64,000 nt of DNA, taken from the NCBI GenBank assembly GCA_029259745.1, contig JAJDEO010000040.1, forward strand, positions 1-64,000. Reading direction: 5' to 3'. The translations under genes and the position numbers were made by a program. Within the stretch, counting starts at the first letter, position 1. Each line of letters opens with the position of its first letter. Source of the stretch: Planctomycetota bacterium. GTDB taxonomy: Bacteria > Planctomycetota > B15-G4. Below the pieces are notes generated by a model. It had not been told where the DNA came from and made no database searches. It was given only the letters and a program-made list of their open reading frames with translations. Below, in pieces: positions 1-8,486 of the stretch.

Positions 1-128
1 GGGACGGCGGCAGCGACTTCACGGCGCCGAAACACACGCCACGCGATCCCACCGACACATCGAGCCGTGCCCGAGCGCCGACGTCCCCGTCACCCGACGA
101 CGGCGGCCAAGCACCCCCACCAGCTCGC

Positions 129-2570
129 TCAGAAACGCCGACTCAGCTCGAAACTAAACGCCCGCGTTTCATCCCCCGATTCATCGGCCAGCACGGTCGC
201 CAAATCCAATGCGATCGTCACGCCGCCGAGCGCCGGCAGTCGCATGCGCGCGCCGACGCCCGCTGAAATGCGCAGGTCGGTGGGGAGGTCGCCGAAGTCC
301 GTGCTCTCGGGCTGGACGTTACCGAAGTCGAGGAAGAGGACGCCCTTGGCGATCGTCTCGTTCTCATCGCGGAACGCGTTGTACGTTGAGTGCAGGGGAA
401 AGACGGCTTCGATCGACCCCGCCATGGCGAGCTGCCCGCCGATGGCCGTTCCCGACTCGTGCGGCCCGACCCCGCGGAAGTCGAAACCACGCACGGCAAA
501 GGCGCCCGACGAACCACCGGCGAAGTTGTTCTCGGTGAACGGGAAGTCCTCTTCGTTGCTGAACGGCTCGGTCGACGCGATCGCGAAGCGCGTGTGGAGC
601 ACGGTCGTCTCGCCTTCGTCGTTCTCGGAGATCGGTGAGTACCACTCACCCGTGCCCGTCACGCGGACGGCATCGACGTCGCCACCGAGCGGCCCACCCG
701 AGAGCCCCACGCTCGCCGAGTAGATCGAACCTTGCGTCGGTTCGAGCTGCGAGTCGAGATCGGCGCGACGCCACCCGACGTCGACCTGGTGATCCTGGTA
801 CGTCCCGCGGTCGTCGAAGATCGTCGGCACGTCCGTCACCACCTCGCCCTGGGCGTTGACCGTGAAGTCGACGTCGTCGATGTCCGATTCCTCGATTCGG
901 CCACCGATCCAGATGCGCGTGTTGCGGTCGAGGCTGTGGTCGTAGCGCAGACCGATGCCGCGCGTCTCGAGATCGTAGTCGTCGAAGATGCGACGACGTT
1001 GGTAGAGCTCGATCGTGCGTCCCCACGGGTCTTCGCGCGACGGATCGAGATAGGGATCGCGCAGCGAGAGGTTGAAGCGCGACACCTCGGTACCGGGCAG
1101 CAGCTCGAGGTTCAGGCGCTGGCCGCCGCCGTGATAGGCCTCCCCCGTCACGAAGAACTCGCGCAGGAAGTTGTCCCACGACGAGGCCGCGCGCGAGAGA
1201 TCGAAGTTGTTCTTGTTGATCGTGACGCCGCCGACGACACCGCCGTCCGAGCCCGCCGCGATGAGGAACTCGAAGAGCCCGGCGCGGTCCTCCTGCACCT
1301 CCACGACCACATCGACGAGGCTCGGGTCATCGGTCGGTTCGGTGTCGACACGCACGCGCGGAAGGCCGTCGGCATCCGTGAAGAAGCCCTGTTGGATGAG
1401 CTTCTCTTCGCTATAGCGCAGCTCAGAAGCGTCGACGACATCGCCGGGATACATCGTGAGATAGCGGCGGATGACCTCATCCTTGGTGCCCGTGTTGCCG
1501 CGCACGACGACGTCGCGAATGCGCTTCTGTTCACCCTCCTGCACGACGAACGTGATGTCGACGCTGGCGGAGTCGAGCGCGAACGTCTCGCGCGGGATGA
1601 CGACGCGGTCGATGAACCCGGCGTTGCTGTACTCCTGGTTCATCACGCGCAGCGTGCGGATGAGATCGGGACGCTTGTAGGCGCCACCGGGGAGCAACGC
1701 CGCCTCGGCGAGGAGCTCCTCGGCGACGATCGTGTCGTTGCCTTCAACGGAGATCGCCCCCACGCTGTAGAGGTCACCCTCTTCGACGAAGAGGCGGAGG
1801 ATCACCTCGTCGCGCGTTTCGTTGAAGACGAGGTCATCGAGACCGACGCGCGCGTCGAGGTAGCCTTGACCGCGCACGAAGTTCTCGAGCAGCACGACGT
1901 CCTCGTTCACGATCGAACGGACGAAGTCCTTGCCGAGAAACCAGTCCAAGAAGCCGGGCACCGAACGGAGGACGTCGAGCGCCGAATCCGTGGGCAGTGC
2001 GGTCAGGCCGTTGATTTCAACCCCGACCGTCTCGACCTGCGGCCCCTCGAACACGAGGATCTCGGCCGATTGCGGCGCGCCGTCCCCGCCCCTGAGCGCG
2101 CCGAGCTCGACCTCGACGAACGCGTGCCCCCCACGCAGGTAGCGATCCCGGATCAGATCGCGTGCGCGCGTGAGCTTCTCGAGCGTGATCGCGCTGTCGT
2201 TCTTGAGCCGCCCGGTGTCGAGCAGCTCGTCTTCGCCGTAGCGACCGTTGCCGCGCAGGATGACTTCATCGATGAGACCCACGCGCGCGAGTCGGAACAC
2301 GACGACATTGCCGGGCTCGAAGACCACCGTCGCGACGATGCCGTGCTGGTTCGCGAGCCAGCGCAGGTCTTCGTCGATGAGCATGTCGCTGAACAACACA
2401 CCCGGCTGAGTGACGAGGTTCTTCGCGAGCAACTCGTGTGAGATCCCGACCTCACCGAGCAGGACGACGTCGCCGACGGGAACGCCGGGTTCCTGAGCGC
2501 GCACTGGCGCGACGACGAACAGGAGCACGACCAATAGGCACCAGCCGGCGCGGATGGAACGTCGGGTCAC
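129..2570 (-). CDS. bamA: BamA-like outer-membrane assembly protein (POTRA + Omp85 barrel)
   Basis: Predicted 813 aa, close to the usual size of BamA, the Omp85 protein that inserts beta-barrel proteins into the outer membrane. A signal peptide (about residues 1-26, hydrophobic run then VRAQ) is followed by tandem POTRA-like periplasmic modules over roughly the first half and a surface-antigen D15 barrel in the second half. The last residue is Phe (ELSRRF), the usual C-terminal signature of barrel proteins. The reading frame stays open upstream into dnaB, but the GTG at 2570, 13 bp after the dnaB stop and directly before the signal peptide, is the sensible start. It is the last gene of a minus-strand block. 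TamA or another Omp85 member is the alternative; the length and several POTRAs favour BamA. The 128 bases beyond its stop show no supportable gene. Confidence 0.9.
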   Translation of the reverse strand: MTRRSIRAGWCLLVVLLFVVAPVRAQEPGVPVGDVVLLGEVGISHELLAKNLVTQPGVLFSDMLIDEDLRWLANQHGIVATVVFEPGNVVVFRLARVGLIDEVILRGNGRYGEDELLDTGRLKNDSAITLEKLTRARDLIRDRYLRGGHAFVEVELGALRGGDGAPQSAEILVFEGPQVETVGVEINGLTALPTDSALDVLRSVPGFLDWFLGKDFVRSIVNEDVVLLENFVRGQGYLDARVGLDDLVFNETRDEVILRLFVEEGDLYSVGAISVEGNDTIVAEELLAEAALLPGGAYKRPDLIRTLRVMNQEYSNAGFIDRVVIPRETFALDSASVDITFVVQEGEQKRIRDVVVRGNTGTKDEVIRRYLTMYPGDVVDASELRYSEEKLIQQGFFTDADGLPRVRVDTEPTDDPSLVDVVVEVQEDRAGLFEFLIAAGSDGGVVGGVTINKNNFDLSRAASSWDNFLREFFVTGEAYHGGGQRLNLELLPGTEVSRFNLSLRDPYLDPSREDPWGRTIELYQRRRIFDDYDLETRGIGLRYDHSLDRNTRIWIGGRIEESDIDDVDFTVNAQGEVVTDVPTIFDDRGTYQDHQVDVGWRRADLDSQLEPTQGSIYSASVGLSGGPLGGDVDAVRVTGTGEWYSPISENDEGETTVLHTRFAIASTEPFSNEEDFPFTENNFAGGSSGAFAVRGFDFRGVGPHESGTAIGGQLAMAGSIEAVFPLHSTYNAFRDENETIAKGVLFLDFGNVQPESTDFGDLPTDLRISAGVGARMRLPALGGVTIALDLATVLADESGDETRAFSFELSRRF

Positions 2571-2583
2571 GATGCAATCTCGC

Positions 2584-4038
2584 TTAGAAACTTGGAGGTG
2601 GTGGCGGCGGAGGAGGAGGGTCGTCGCCCCACGAGGCCGTCGCGTCGGGCGCAGGCGGAGGCGAGCCCCCGCCGGCAGGCATGTCACCGGCGTAGACGTG
2701 GTCGTCGGGAAGGAACGTCGGGTTGTCGAAGCGCATCTGGCTCGGCGTAAAGTGCAGCTCGACCGAACCCACGGGACCATTACGGTTCTTGGCGACGATG
2801 ACCTCGGCGCGTCCGCGGGCCTCGGTCTTCTCGGGGAAGTAGTACTCCTCCCGGTACAGCAGCATGATCGCGTCGGCATCCTGCTCGATCGCACCCGACT
2901 CACGCAGGTCGGACATCATCGGACGCTTACTCGGGCGCGACTCGACGGCGCGGTTGAGCTGCGAGAGCGCGATCACCGGCAACTCCAGCTCGCGCGCCAT
3001 CTGCTTCAGCCCAGCACTCATCATCGAGATCTCGAGCTGACGACTCTCGACGGGAGCGCCGAGCGTCATGAGCTGGAGGTAGTCGATGATGATGAGCTTC
3101 AGGTCGTGGCGCTTCTTCAGGCGACGCGCCTTGGCACGCAGGCGCATCATCGACAGGCCCGGCGTGTCGTCGACGAACAGCGTGCTCTCGGCCATCGCCG
3201 CGGCGGCCTCCGGCACACGCTGGTACTCGTGGTCGTCGAGCTGCCCTTTCATGAGCCGATGTGCGTCGACGCGCGCGTGACTGCAGAGCATGTTCTCGGC
3301 CACCTGGTCCTTCGAGACTTCGAGCGTGAAGAGCATCGCCGCGTGCTTCCCGCGGAAGCAGACATTCGCGAGCAGGCTCGTCGCGAAGCTCGATTTCCCC
3401 ATCGAAGGGCGACCGGCGATGACGTACAGCGACCCCGGCATGAGTCCGTTGAGCTTGGAGTCGAGGTCGGTGTAGAACGACGGCACGCCACGTTCGGGTG
3501 GCTCGTCGCCTTGCAATGCATCGATGCGGACGAGAGCTTCGCGGACGAGCGAACTCATCGGCGCAGCGGAGTCGGAACTCTTGCCGTGCGTGACGCTGAA
3601 CAACCGCGCTTCGGCCGCGTTCACGAGCTCTTCGATGTTGCCGCCCTTGTGCGTCCAGGCGGCCTTCAAGATGTCGTTCGCCGCGCTGATGATCGACCTG
3701 CGTTCGGACGCTTCGCGAACGAGCTGCGCGTACTCGAGCGCGTGCGCGGAGTTCGGCACCGTCTCCATGAGCGCGACGATCGTGTCGACACCACCAACCT
3801 CGTCGAGCTGCTCGCGGCTCTTGAGTTCCTCGGTGACGAGCACGAGGTCCACGGGCTTGGCGGCGTCGCTCAACGAAAGAAGCGTGGCGAAAAGCTTCTC
3901 GTGACCGGGTTGATAGAAGTCGGTCGCCTCGAGCACGTCGGCGACCTCGTCGATGACCTCGCGATCGAGGAGCATCGAACCGAGCACGCACTGCTCGGCT
4001 TCGAGGTTCTGCGGAGGAAGCTCTTCGTGAATGGGCAT
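2584..4038 (-). CDS. dnaB: Replicative DNA helicase DnaB
   Basis: 484 aa, normal for DnaB, the hexameric helicase that unwinds DNA ahead of the replisome. The N-terminal domain begins PHNL-like (PPQNLEAEQCVLGSML), which interacts with primase. The RecA-like C-terminal domain has Walker A GRPSMGKSS, the Walker B run LIIIDYLQLM and the downstream SRPSKRPMMSDLRESGAIEQ-type motif with arginine-rich contacts. The extreme C-terminus is a proline-rich tail with nine consecutive Pro before SF, not part of the conserved fold and probably disordered. It is followed 13 bp later by bamA. Upstream is a 311-bp gap with DnaA-box-like sequences. In many bacteria dnaB directly follows rplI; here two accessory genes separate them. 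Confidence 0.98.
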   Translation of the reverse strand: MPIHEELPPQNLEAEQCVLGSMLLDREVIDEVADVLEATDFYQPGHEKLFATLLSLSDAAKPVDLVLVTEELKSREQLDEVGGVDTIVALMETVPNSAHALEYAQLVREASERRSIISAANDILKAAWTHKGGNIEELVNAAEARLFSVTHGKSSDSAAPMSSLVREALVRIDALQGDEPPERGVPSFYTDLDSKLNGLMPGSLYVIAGRPSMGKSSFATSLLANVCFRGKHAAMLFTLEVSKDQVAENMLCSHARVDAHRLMKGQLDDHEYQRVPEAAAAMAESTLFVDDTPGLSMMRLRAKARRLKKRHDLKLIIIDYLQLMTLGAPVESRQLEISMMSAGLKQMARELELPVIALSQLNRAVESRPSKRPMMSDLRESGAIEQDADAIMLLYREEYYFPEKTEARGRAEVIVAKNRNGPVGSVELHFTPSQMRFDNPTFLPDDHVYAGDMPAGGGSPPPAPDATASWGDDPPPPPPPPPSF

Positions 4039-4208
4039 GCCTGACCTGGACGCGGTGCACCCCGCGAGGTGCGCTGGGACGAGCCAAGAGCCGCGCGATC
4101 AGCGCCCCTCGCCTCGCCGTCCGAGCGCCCCGAACTTGCCTCAGTTCGCGGGACGTTCGACTCGCGTCGCATCCTACCCCGCAGCGCTTGCGTGAGTCTC
4201 CCACGCAC

Positions 4209-4232
4209 TTGTCCCCAACCGGCTGTGGACAA
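4209..4232. promoter_or_regulatory. Inverted pair of DnaA-box-like nonamers upstream of dnaB
   Basis: In the 311-bp gap between dnaB and the FG-GAP gene (4039-4349), TTGTCCCCA lies at 4209-4217 and TGTGGACAA at 4224-4232. The latter, read on the other strand, is TTGTCCACA, one base from the E. coli DnaA box TTATCCACA and identical to the actinobacterial form. Six bases separate the inverted nonamers, about 170-190 bp before the dnaB start. Known: DnaA binds such boxes at origins and in promoters of replication genes. Inferred: DnaA-linked control of dnaB. A chromosomal origin is less likely because dnaA, dnaN and AT-rich unwinding sequence are not visible. Nothing else recognisable was seen in this gap. 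Confidence 0.4.
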
Positions 4233-4349
4233 CTCTCCACCGCTCGCGTTGCGTGAAACACGAGGTGCGCCGCACCGAAGCCCCGCCGACGCACACCACG
4301 CGCACGCGTCACGTCACCACGACGCACACATCAGGGCGATGTGAGCGGC

Positions 4350-5564
4350 TCAGGGACCGACGTCGAAGACGTAGGCCGAACCGGTGCTCGACCCCGCGTC
4401 GTCGTTGTTCGGCACGCCAATCAGGGCCTGTCCCTGGGACACTGCCACCGAGAAGCCGAACGCGTCGTTGGCGCTTCCGTCGGACGCCTCGAGTTCCGCC
4501 GACTGGACCCACGTTCCGTCGGGCTGACGCTTGAAGACGTACGCGGCGCCGTGGCCCGCCCCGAATGTGTCGCTGTTGCGCGCGCCGACGACCACCGTCG
4601 ACCCCGAGATGGCCGCCGAGTAGCCGAACTCGTCCCCCGCCGAGCCGTTCGTCGCGAGCAGCTTCGCCGTCTCCGTCCACACGCCTCCCTGGCGCTCGAA
4701 GACGTACACGGCGCCGCTCCCGTTGCCGAATTCATCGTCGAAGGGGCTCGCAGCGATGAGCACGTCGCCCGACACCGAGACCGAGAAGCCGAACGCGTCG
4801 CCCGTCGCGGCGTCGCTCGCGTTCAGCGTCGCCACCGGTGCCCACTGACCGCCGGGCTGCAGTTCGAAGACGAACACGGTGCCCGAACTCGGGCCGAAGG
4901 CGCCGAAGGCGGGCGCTCCGACGACGATGGCTCGCCCGTGGATCGCCAGCTCGTCACCGAACGCCGTGCCGGACGACCCGGCCGGCGTGCTCAGCGTGGC
5001 CGTCTGGAACCACTGTCCGCCCGCCTGACGCTCGTACACGTGCACGACCCCGTTGCCGTCGAAGGGCGCGCCTGCGACGAGCCGGCGACCGTCGAGCGCG
5101 ACCGACTCACCGAGTCGACCGCCGGGGGTGCCAGGGCCGAGCTTCGCAACCTGCGCCCAATCACCGGCCGGGCGCCGCCTGAAAACGTAGACGGCCCCGG
5201 CCATCGCGGGGTCGGCGAAGCGTGCGCCAACGGCAACATGGTCGCGGAACACCGACACGGCGCGACGCCCGAAGTGCATTGCAACGTTGGGATCGCCGGC
5301 CGTGAGCTTGCCCGCTTCCTGCCACGACCCATCCGTCTTCTGGTCGAACACGTACGCCGCGCCGGCCGAGCCCGCGGCGTCGTCATCGCCCCATGCGCCG
5401 ACGACGAGACGACCACCGCGGATCGACACGCCGTCGCCGAACTGGTCGGAGCCTTCACCATCGGACGCGAGCAACTTCGCGTCCTCGAAGCCCCCTCCAC
5501 CAAGTGTGCCTGCAGCGACACCGAGCAGTGCCGCAACAACAGCGGTTCGAACGCGCGCCTTCAT
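4350..5564 (-). CDS. Secreted FG-GAP repeat protein
   Basis: 404 aa. A signal peptide (VRTAVVAALLGVAAGTLGGG) precedes about seven repeats of roughly 50 residues of the type A.LLASDG...D.FG..V...G..L..GA..DD..G..SGAAYVF. These are FG-GAP/integrin-alpha-like blades expected to fold into a seven-bladed extracellular beta-propeller. GAGGAG lies upstream of the ATG, which supports this start. FG-GAP propellers usually bind ligands or calcium at surfaces; the DxDxDG calcium loops seen in the other FG-GAP proteins of this window are mostly absent, so this is the FG-GAP_2 style. No partner gene is obvious: it sits alone between a dispersed repeat and the DnaA-box gap upstream of dnaB. The biological role is unknown. 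Confidence 0.88.
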   Translation of the reverse strand: MKARVRTAVVAALLGVAAGTLGGGGFEDAKLLASDGEGSDQFGDGVSIRGGRLVVGAWGDDDAAGSAGAAYVFDQKTDGSWQEAGKLTAGDPNVAMHFGRRAVSVFRDHVAVGARFADPAMAGAVYVFRRRPAGDWAQVAKLGPGTPGGRLGESVALDGRRLVAGAPFDGNGVVHVYERQAGGQWFQTATLSTPAGSSGTAFGDELAIHGRAIVVGAPAFGAFGPSSGTVFVFELQPGGQWAPVATLNASDAATGDAFGFSVSVSGDVLIAASPFDDEFGNGSGAVYVFERQGGVWTETAKLLATNGSAGDEFGYSAAISGSTVVVGARNSDTFGAGHGAAYVFKRQPDGTWVQSAELEASDGSANDAFGFSVAVSQGQALIGVPNNDDAGSSTGSAYVFDVGP

Positions 5565-5620
5565 CGGTGGACTCCTCAGGGTGTCGAATGTGCCCCGAGT
5601 CTAACCGGACTCTTCGAGGA

Positions 5621-5770
5621 CAATCGTCGCGAGGCAGCTGGGCCTTGCTGGCAAAGCGAAGCGAGGTTCCTGACGAGTTTTCGGCCGTTGCGGATCAGAA
5701 ACATCGCTCCAACGCTGCCGACGAGGATTCAGAGCCGACCGCAGCAGATCGTCGGTGAATCATCCCGGAT
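5621..5770 (+). repeat. Dispersed intergenic repeat, copy A
   Basis: This noncoding element fills most of the 224-bp gap before the SGNH-like gene. It shares ordered blocks with copies at 16387, 25180 and 27560: an ATCGTCGCGAG start, a GGCCTTGCTGGCAA block, a CGTCGCTTCAACGCTG-like block, and an ACCGCAGCAGATCG block with CATCCGGG near the end. Spacing differs by a few bases between copies, as expected for diverged copies of one element rather than chance. No ORF or transposase is present. It could be a degenerate MITE-like element or a structured intergenic repeat. Confidence 0.6.
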
Positions 5771-5788
5771 ACGCGGGAAACCGACGCC

Positions 5789-7156
5789 TCATGGGAAGCC
5801 GAGCGAGACGAGTCGGACGCTGACGAGCGAGCGTCCGTCGGCGTGCACGCGATACTGATCGGCGCGCAGCTCGACGTCGGAGGTTCCGCGTGACGTCGGC
5901 TCACAGCTCCACACCCGTCCGACGACGCCTGCACCGCGCGCGACGACGAGCTCACCGACGCGCTCGTCATCCACGTACACACCGAGCACGACGAGCGCCG
6001 GCCCGTCGCGCGCCGCCGCCGCACGCACGACGAGCGCATCGCCGCCAGGCCGTCGGCGCAGGCCGACCGCGAAGGCGGCATCGATCGTGCCGTCGCCGTG
6101 GAGCCCTCCGTAGATCTGGCGCACACCGCGTAGCGTCTCGATGTTGATCGACGGAAACAGCGTCGCGACCACTTCCGAGCGTGCGGCCAAGGGCCTCGGT
6201 TCCGCGCGCGCCTCTCCGTTGGCGAGCGCACCGATGAAGTCCGTCGGCGTCCAGGCGTCCGGCGGCGTCCAGAGCTGCACCGCGACATCGTCGTCGGCGA
6301 GGCGTGCCTGCAGACGCTCGAAGACCCCGCGCCCGTCGTCCACGAACACCCAGCGGACGTCCGGACGCAGGTTGCGCGTGCGCTCGACGAGGCGCGCGAC
6401 CTGCTCGGTCAACGCGTCAAAACGGCGAATCGAAAGACGCGTTGCGTCGCCCTCGAGCAGCCACGGCCCGGGCGTCGCAGAAGCACCACTGGCGGTCGCC
6501 AACGCGGCGATGTTTGCCTCGAGGACGTCGCGCCGTGCCCAGGCGAACGGGATCGACGAGAGTGCGTCACGTTGGATGCCCGGCGTGCCGTCGCGGCCGG
6601 CGCTGAGCGTGTCGGAGAGGTCCTCGTTCGTCGTGCGCACGATGACGAGGTCCGGCGTCAGCTCGTCGAGGTGGTCACCGAGGAAGGCGAGCGCGTTGCG
6701 CAACGTCCAGCCGGGCAGGGCGACGGGGAGACACGCCAGGGCCGGGGCGTCCGTCGCGCTCGGCGCCTCACGCCAGGCGCGCTCGACATCAGCGGCCCAC
6801 GTCTCAGCAGCGTCGAGGCCGACGCCGAAGACATCCGTCCCGCCGAGCACGACCATGCGCTGCGTGCCCTCAGCGAGGGTTCCGCGCCGGCGCAGCCCGA
6901 GTTCGTCGCTCGCGACCGTGACGCCGAACACCTCGACGTCGACACCAGGCCGCAGCGTGCGCCCGACGCGGACGTCGGGATGATCGCGCCACGGCCCCGA
7001 CTCGGTTGCGAGCAACGGAGCCACGGGCCGCACCGCCGAGGCTGGCGGCACCATCCGATCACGCACCGAGGGCGCGCCCCCCAGGGAGAGCGCGCCCTCG
7101 ATGATCAGGAGTGTGAGCAGCGCCACGACGAGCGCGACACCCACACGAGCCAACAC
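5789..7156 (-). CDS. SGNH-hydrolase-like membrane-anchored protein, catalytic Ser replaced
   Basis: 455 aa. One N-terminal membrane segment (LVVALLTLLIIEGALSL, residues 9-25) anchors an extracytoplasmic domain. Residues 80-112 (SDELGLRRRG, then MVVLGGTDVFGVG) align in pattern with GDS-family proteins, whose equivalents read NSLGLRG and GDSFTFGxG. Here the nucleophile block GDS is GGT (residues 105-107), so the usual serine is missing, though threonine at the same place could conceivably serve. LVIVRTTNEDLSD around residue 170 sits where block III (GxND) is expected. Start follows the rplI stop by 1 bp, so it is probably co-transcribed with the ribosomal genes. Likely a carbohydrate or acyl-group binding or transfer protein; the substrate is unknown. 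Confidence 0.6.
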   Translation of the reverse strand: MLARVGVALVVALLTLLIIEGALSLGGAPSVRDRMVPPASAVRPVAPLLATESGPWRDHPDVRVGRTLRPGVDVEVFGVTVASDELGLRRRGTLAEGTQRMVVLGGTDVFGVGLDAAETWAADVERAWREAPSATDAPALACLPVALPGWTLRNALAFLGDHLDELTPDLVIVRTTNEDLSDTLSAGRDGTPGIQRDALSSIPFAWARRDVLEANIAALATASGASATPGPWLLEGDATRLSIRRFDALTEQVARLVERTRNLRPDVRWVFVDDGRGVFERLQARLADDDVAVQLWTPPDAWTPTDFIGALANGEARAEPRPLAARSEVVATLFPSINIETLRGVRQIYGGLHGDGTIDAAFAVGLRRRPGGDALVVRAAAARDGPALVVLGVYVDDERVGELVVARGAGVVGRVWSCEPTSRGTSDVELRADQYRVHADGRSLVSVRLVSLGFP

Positions 7157-7157
7157 G

Positions 7158-7706
7158 TCAGTCGTAGTCGGGCGGCGTGTGACGCGGCTCGTCGTCGGAC
7201 TCGTCCGGCGTCTCCTTCAGCTCTTCGCGTTCGACCATCTCGATCGCCTGACCTTCGGCATCGACCGGGATGACCTCGAGCACGACCTTCGTCGAGATGT
7301 CCCCGTAGAGATGGATCTCGGCTTCGGTCTCGCCGGCTTCCTTCACGTGCGTTTCCAGACGCACCGAGCGCGGCGGGATGTTCCACCCCGCAGACTCGAG
7401 CGCGTCTTGGATGTCACGCTCGGTCACCGAGCCGAAGAGGTGTCCCTCTTCGGTGGCGCGCGCGTTGATGATGACCTTGAAGCCGTTGAGCTTCTCGGAC
7501 AACTCCGTGAACGACGCCACGGCTTCACGCTCTTCTTCCTCGGCCTTGTGCTTCAGCTTCGTCAGACCGCGCAGGATGTCCTGCGTGGGTGCGGCAGCCT
7601 TGCGGGTTGGCAGCAGGTAGTTGCGAGCATAGCCCGACTTGACGCGTACCGCGTCGCCGGGGCGGCCCAGTCCAGGCACCGATTCGAGCAGGATCAGATC
7701 GATCAT
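7158..7706 (-). CDS. rplI: 50S ribosomal protein L9
   Basis: 182 aa, longer than the usual ~150. The N-terminal rRNA-binding domain carries the family pattern ILLESVPGLGRPGDAV followed by KSGYARNYLLP. A central helix connects to the C-terminal domain (about 60-155). The last ~25 residues form an acidic, Asp/Glu/Pro-rich tail not found in typical L9. L9 sits at the base of the L1 stalk of the large subunit. It lies 14 bp after the fused S6/S18 gene and 1 bp before the SGNH-like gene, in an evident operon. Confidence 0.97.
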   Translation of the reverse strand: MIDLILLESVPGLGRPGDAVRVKSGYARNYLLPTRKAAAPTQDILRGLTKLKHKAEEEEREAVASFTELSEKLNGFKVIINARATEEGHLFGSVTERDIQDALESAGWNIPPRSVRLETHVKEAGETEAEIHLYGDISTKVVLEVIPVDAEGQAIEMVEREELKETPDESDDEPRHTPPDYD

Positions 7707-7720
7707 GGCATCAACTCCGA

Positions 7721-8359
7721 TCAGCGACCGACGAAGGGAAGGAGAGCGCAGATGCGCGCACGGTAAACCGCTTGGCGCAGCTTGCGCTGGTGCTTGGCGT
7801 CGAGGCTGCTTCGCACGCGTGAGAAGAGCTTGCCCTGCGATGTGATCATGCGGCGCAGGTGGTAGACGTTCTTGTAGTCGATCCGCTCGGCCTCGGCCTT
7901 CTCGGCGCGGGCCTTGGCCTTGCGCGCGGCAACGGCCTCGGGATCAGTCGACTGCTCGGCGGCGGGGTCGACATCGACCGTCTCGCCGATCTCGCCTGTC
8001 GCGGCGGCATCGCCGGGACGCGCACCGGGCTCGGTGAGCGGCGGGGGCAGCTCGCCTTCGGCCGGGAGCTCCGCGATCGCGAAGTTCACGAGACGCAGGC
8101 AGCGATCGGCGATCTTCGCTTCACGCTGGAGCTTGGCGTTGATGTCGCCTTCACCCGAGAAGTACGTGAGCAGGAAGTTGCCCGTTTGGTTGCCTTCGAT
8201 CGGGTAGGCGAGTCGACGGTTGGCCCACGGCACGATGTGCTGCACCGTGCCGCCGCACTTTTCGACCATCGCCGTGACGAAAGCCTCGGGCGTGACTGCG
8301 GCTTCCTCTTCGGGAAGCTCGCGGTTGTGGAGGATGAACATCCCCTCGTAGTGATGCAT
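7721..8359 (-). CDS. rpsF-rpsR: Fused ribosomal proteins S6-S18
   Basis: 212 aa in one uninterrupted frame. Residues 1-97 are bS6: MHHYEGMFIL, the WANRRLAYPI strand and a LRLVNFAI end. Residues ~98-158 are a low-complexity Pro/Glu/Ala linker ending in a charged AARKAKARAEKAEAER helix. Residues 160-212 are bS18: IDYKNVYHLRRMIT, then KHQRKLRQAVYRARICALLPF. In the 30S subunit, S6 and S18 bind as a heterodimer to the central domain of 16S rRNA, so a covalent fusion is structurally sensible. In most bacteria they are separate genes, often with ssb between; here ssb is absent. No start codon and ribosome site that would release S18 is evident at the junction; the only nearby in-frame Met is inside the S18 fold. 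GGAGA precedes the ATG at 8359. The S18 N-terminal arm present in E. coli is replaced by the linker. Confidence 0.95.
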   Translation of the reverse strand: MHHYEGMFILHNRELPEEEAAVTPEAFVTAMVEKCGGTVQHIVPWANRRLAYPIEGNQTGNFLLTYFSGEGDINAKLQREAKIADRCLRLVNFAIAELPAEGELPPPLTEPGARPGDAAATGEIGETVDVDPAAEQSTDPEAVAARKAKARAEKAEAERIDYKNVYHLRRMITSQGKLFSRVRSSLDAKHQRKLRQAVYRARICALLPFVGR

Positions 8360-8486
8360 GTCTGTCTCCGGACATTGGGCCAGCCTGCTCGGGTGCCGCG
8401 CACCCGCGAATCTGGCCAGACAGGGAAAGCGCGAAATCGTACCGGCGCGGGCCCGCGAGCGCGAGCCCCATGCGGCGACTTGATCT

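Noticed and set aside
732..2441. 569-aa plus-strand ORF opposite bamA
   Set aside because: It mirrors the bamA frame, has Asp/Glu/Arg/Val-rich low-complexity composition, no domain and no ribosome site. High-GC genes give long open antisense frames.
2554..4044. 496-aa plus-strand ORF opposite dnaB
   Set aside because: Antisense shadow of a certain gene; composition dominated by Arg, Glu, His and Val with no recognisable domain.
4039..4349. Chromosomal origin of replication
   Set aside because: Only two DnaA-like boxes, no AT-rich unwinding region, and no dnaA, dnaN, gidA or parAB nearby.
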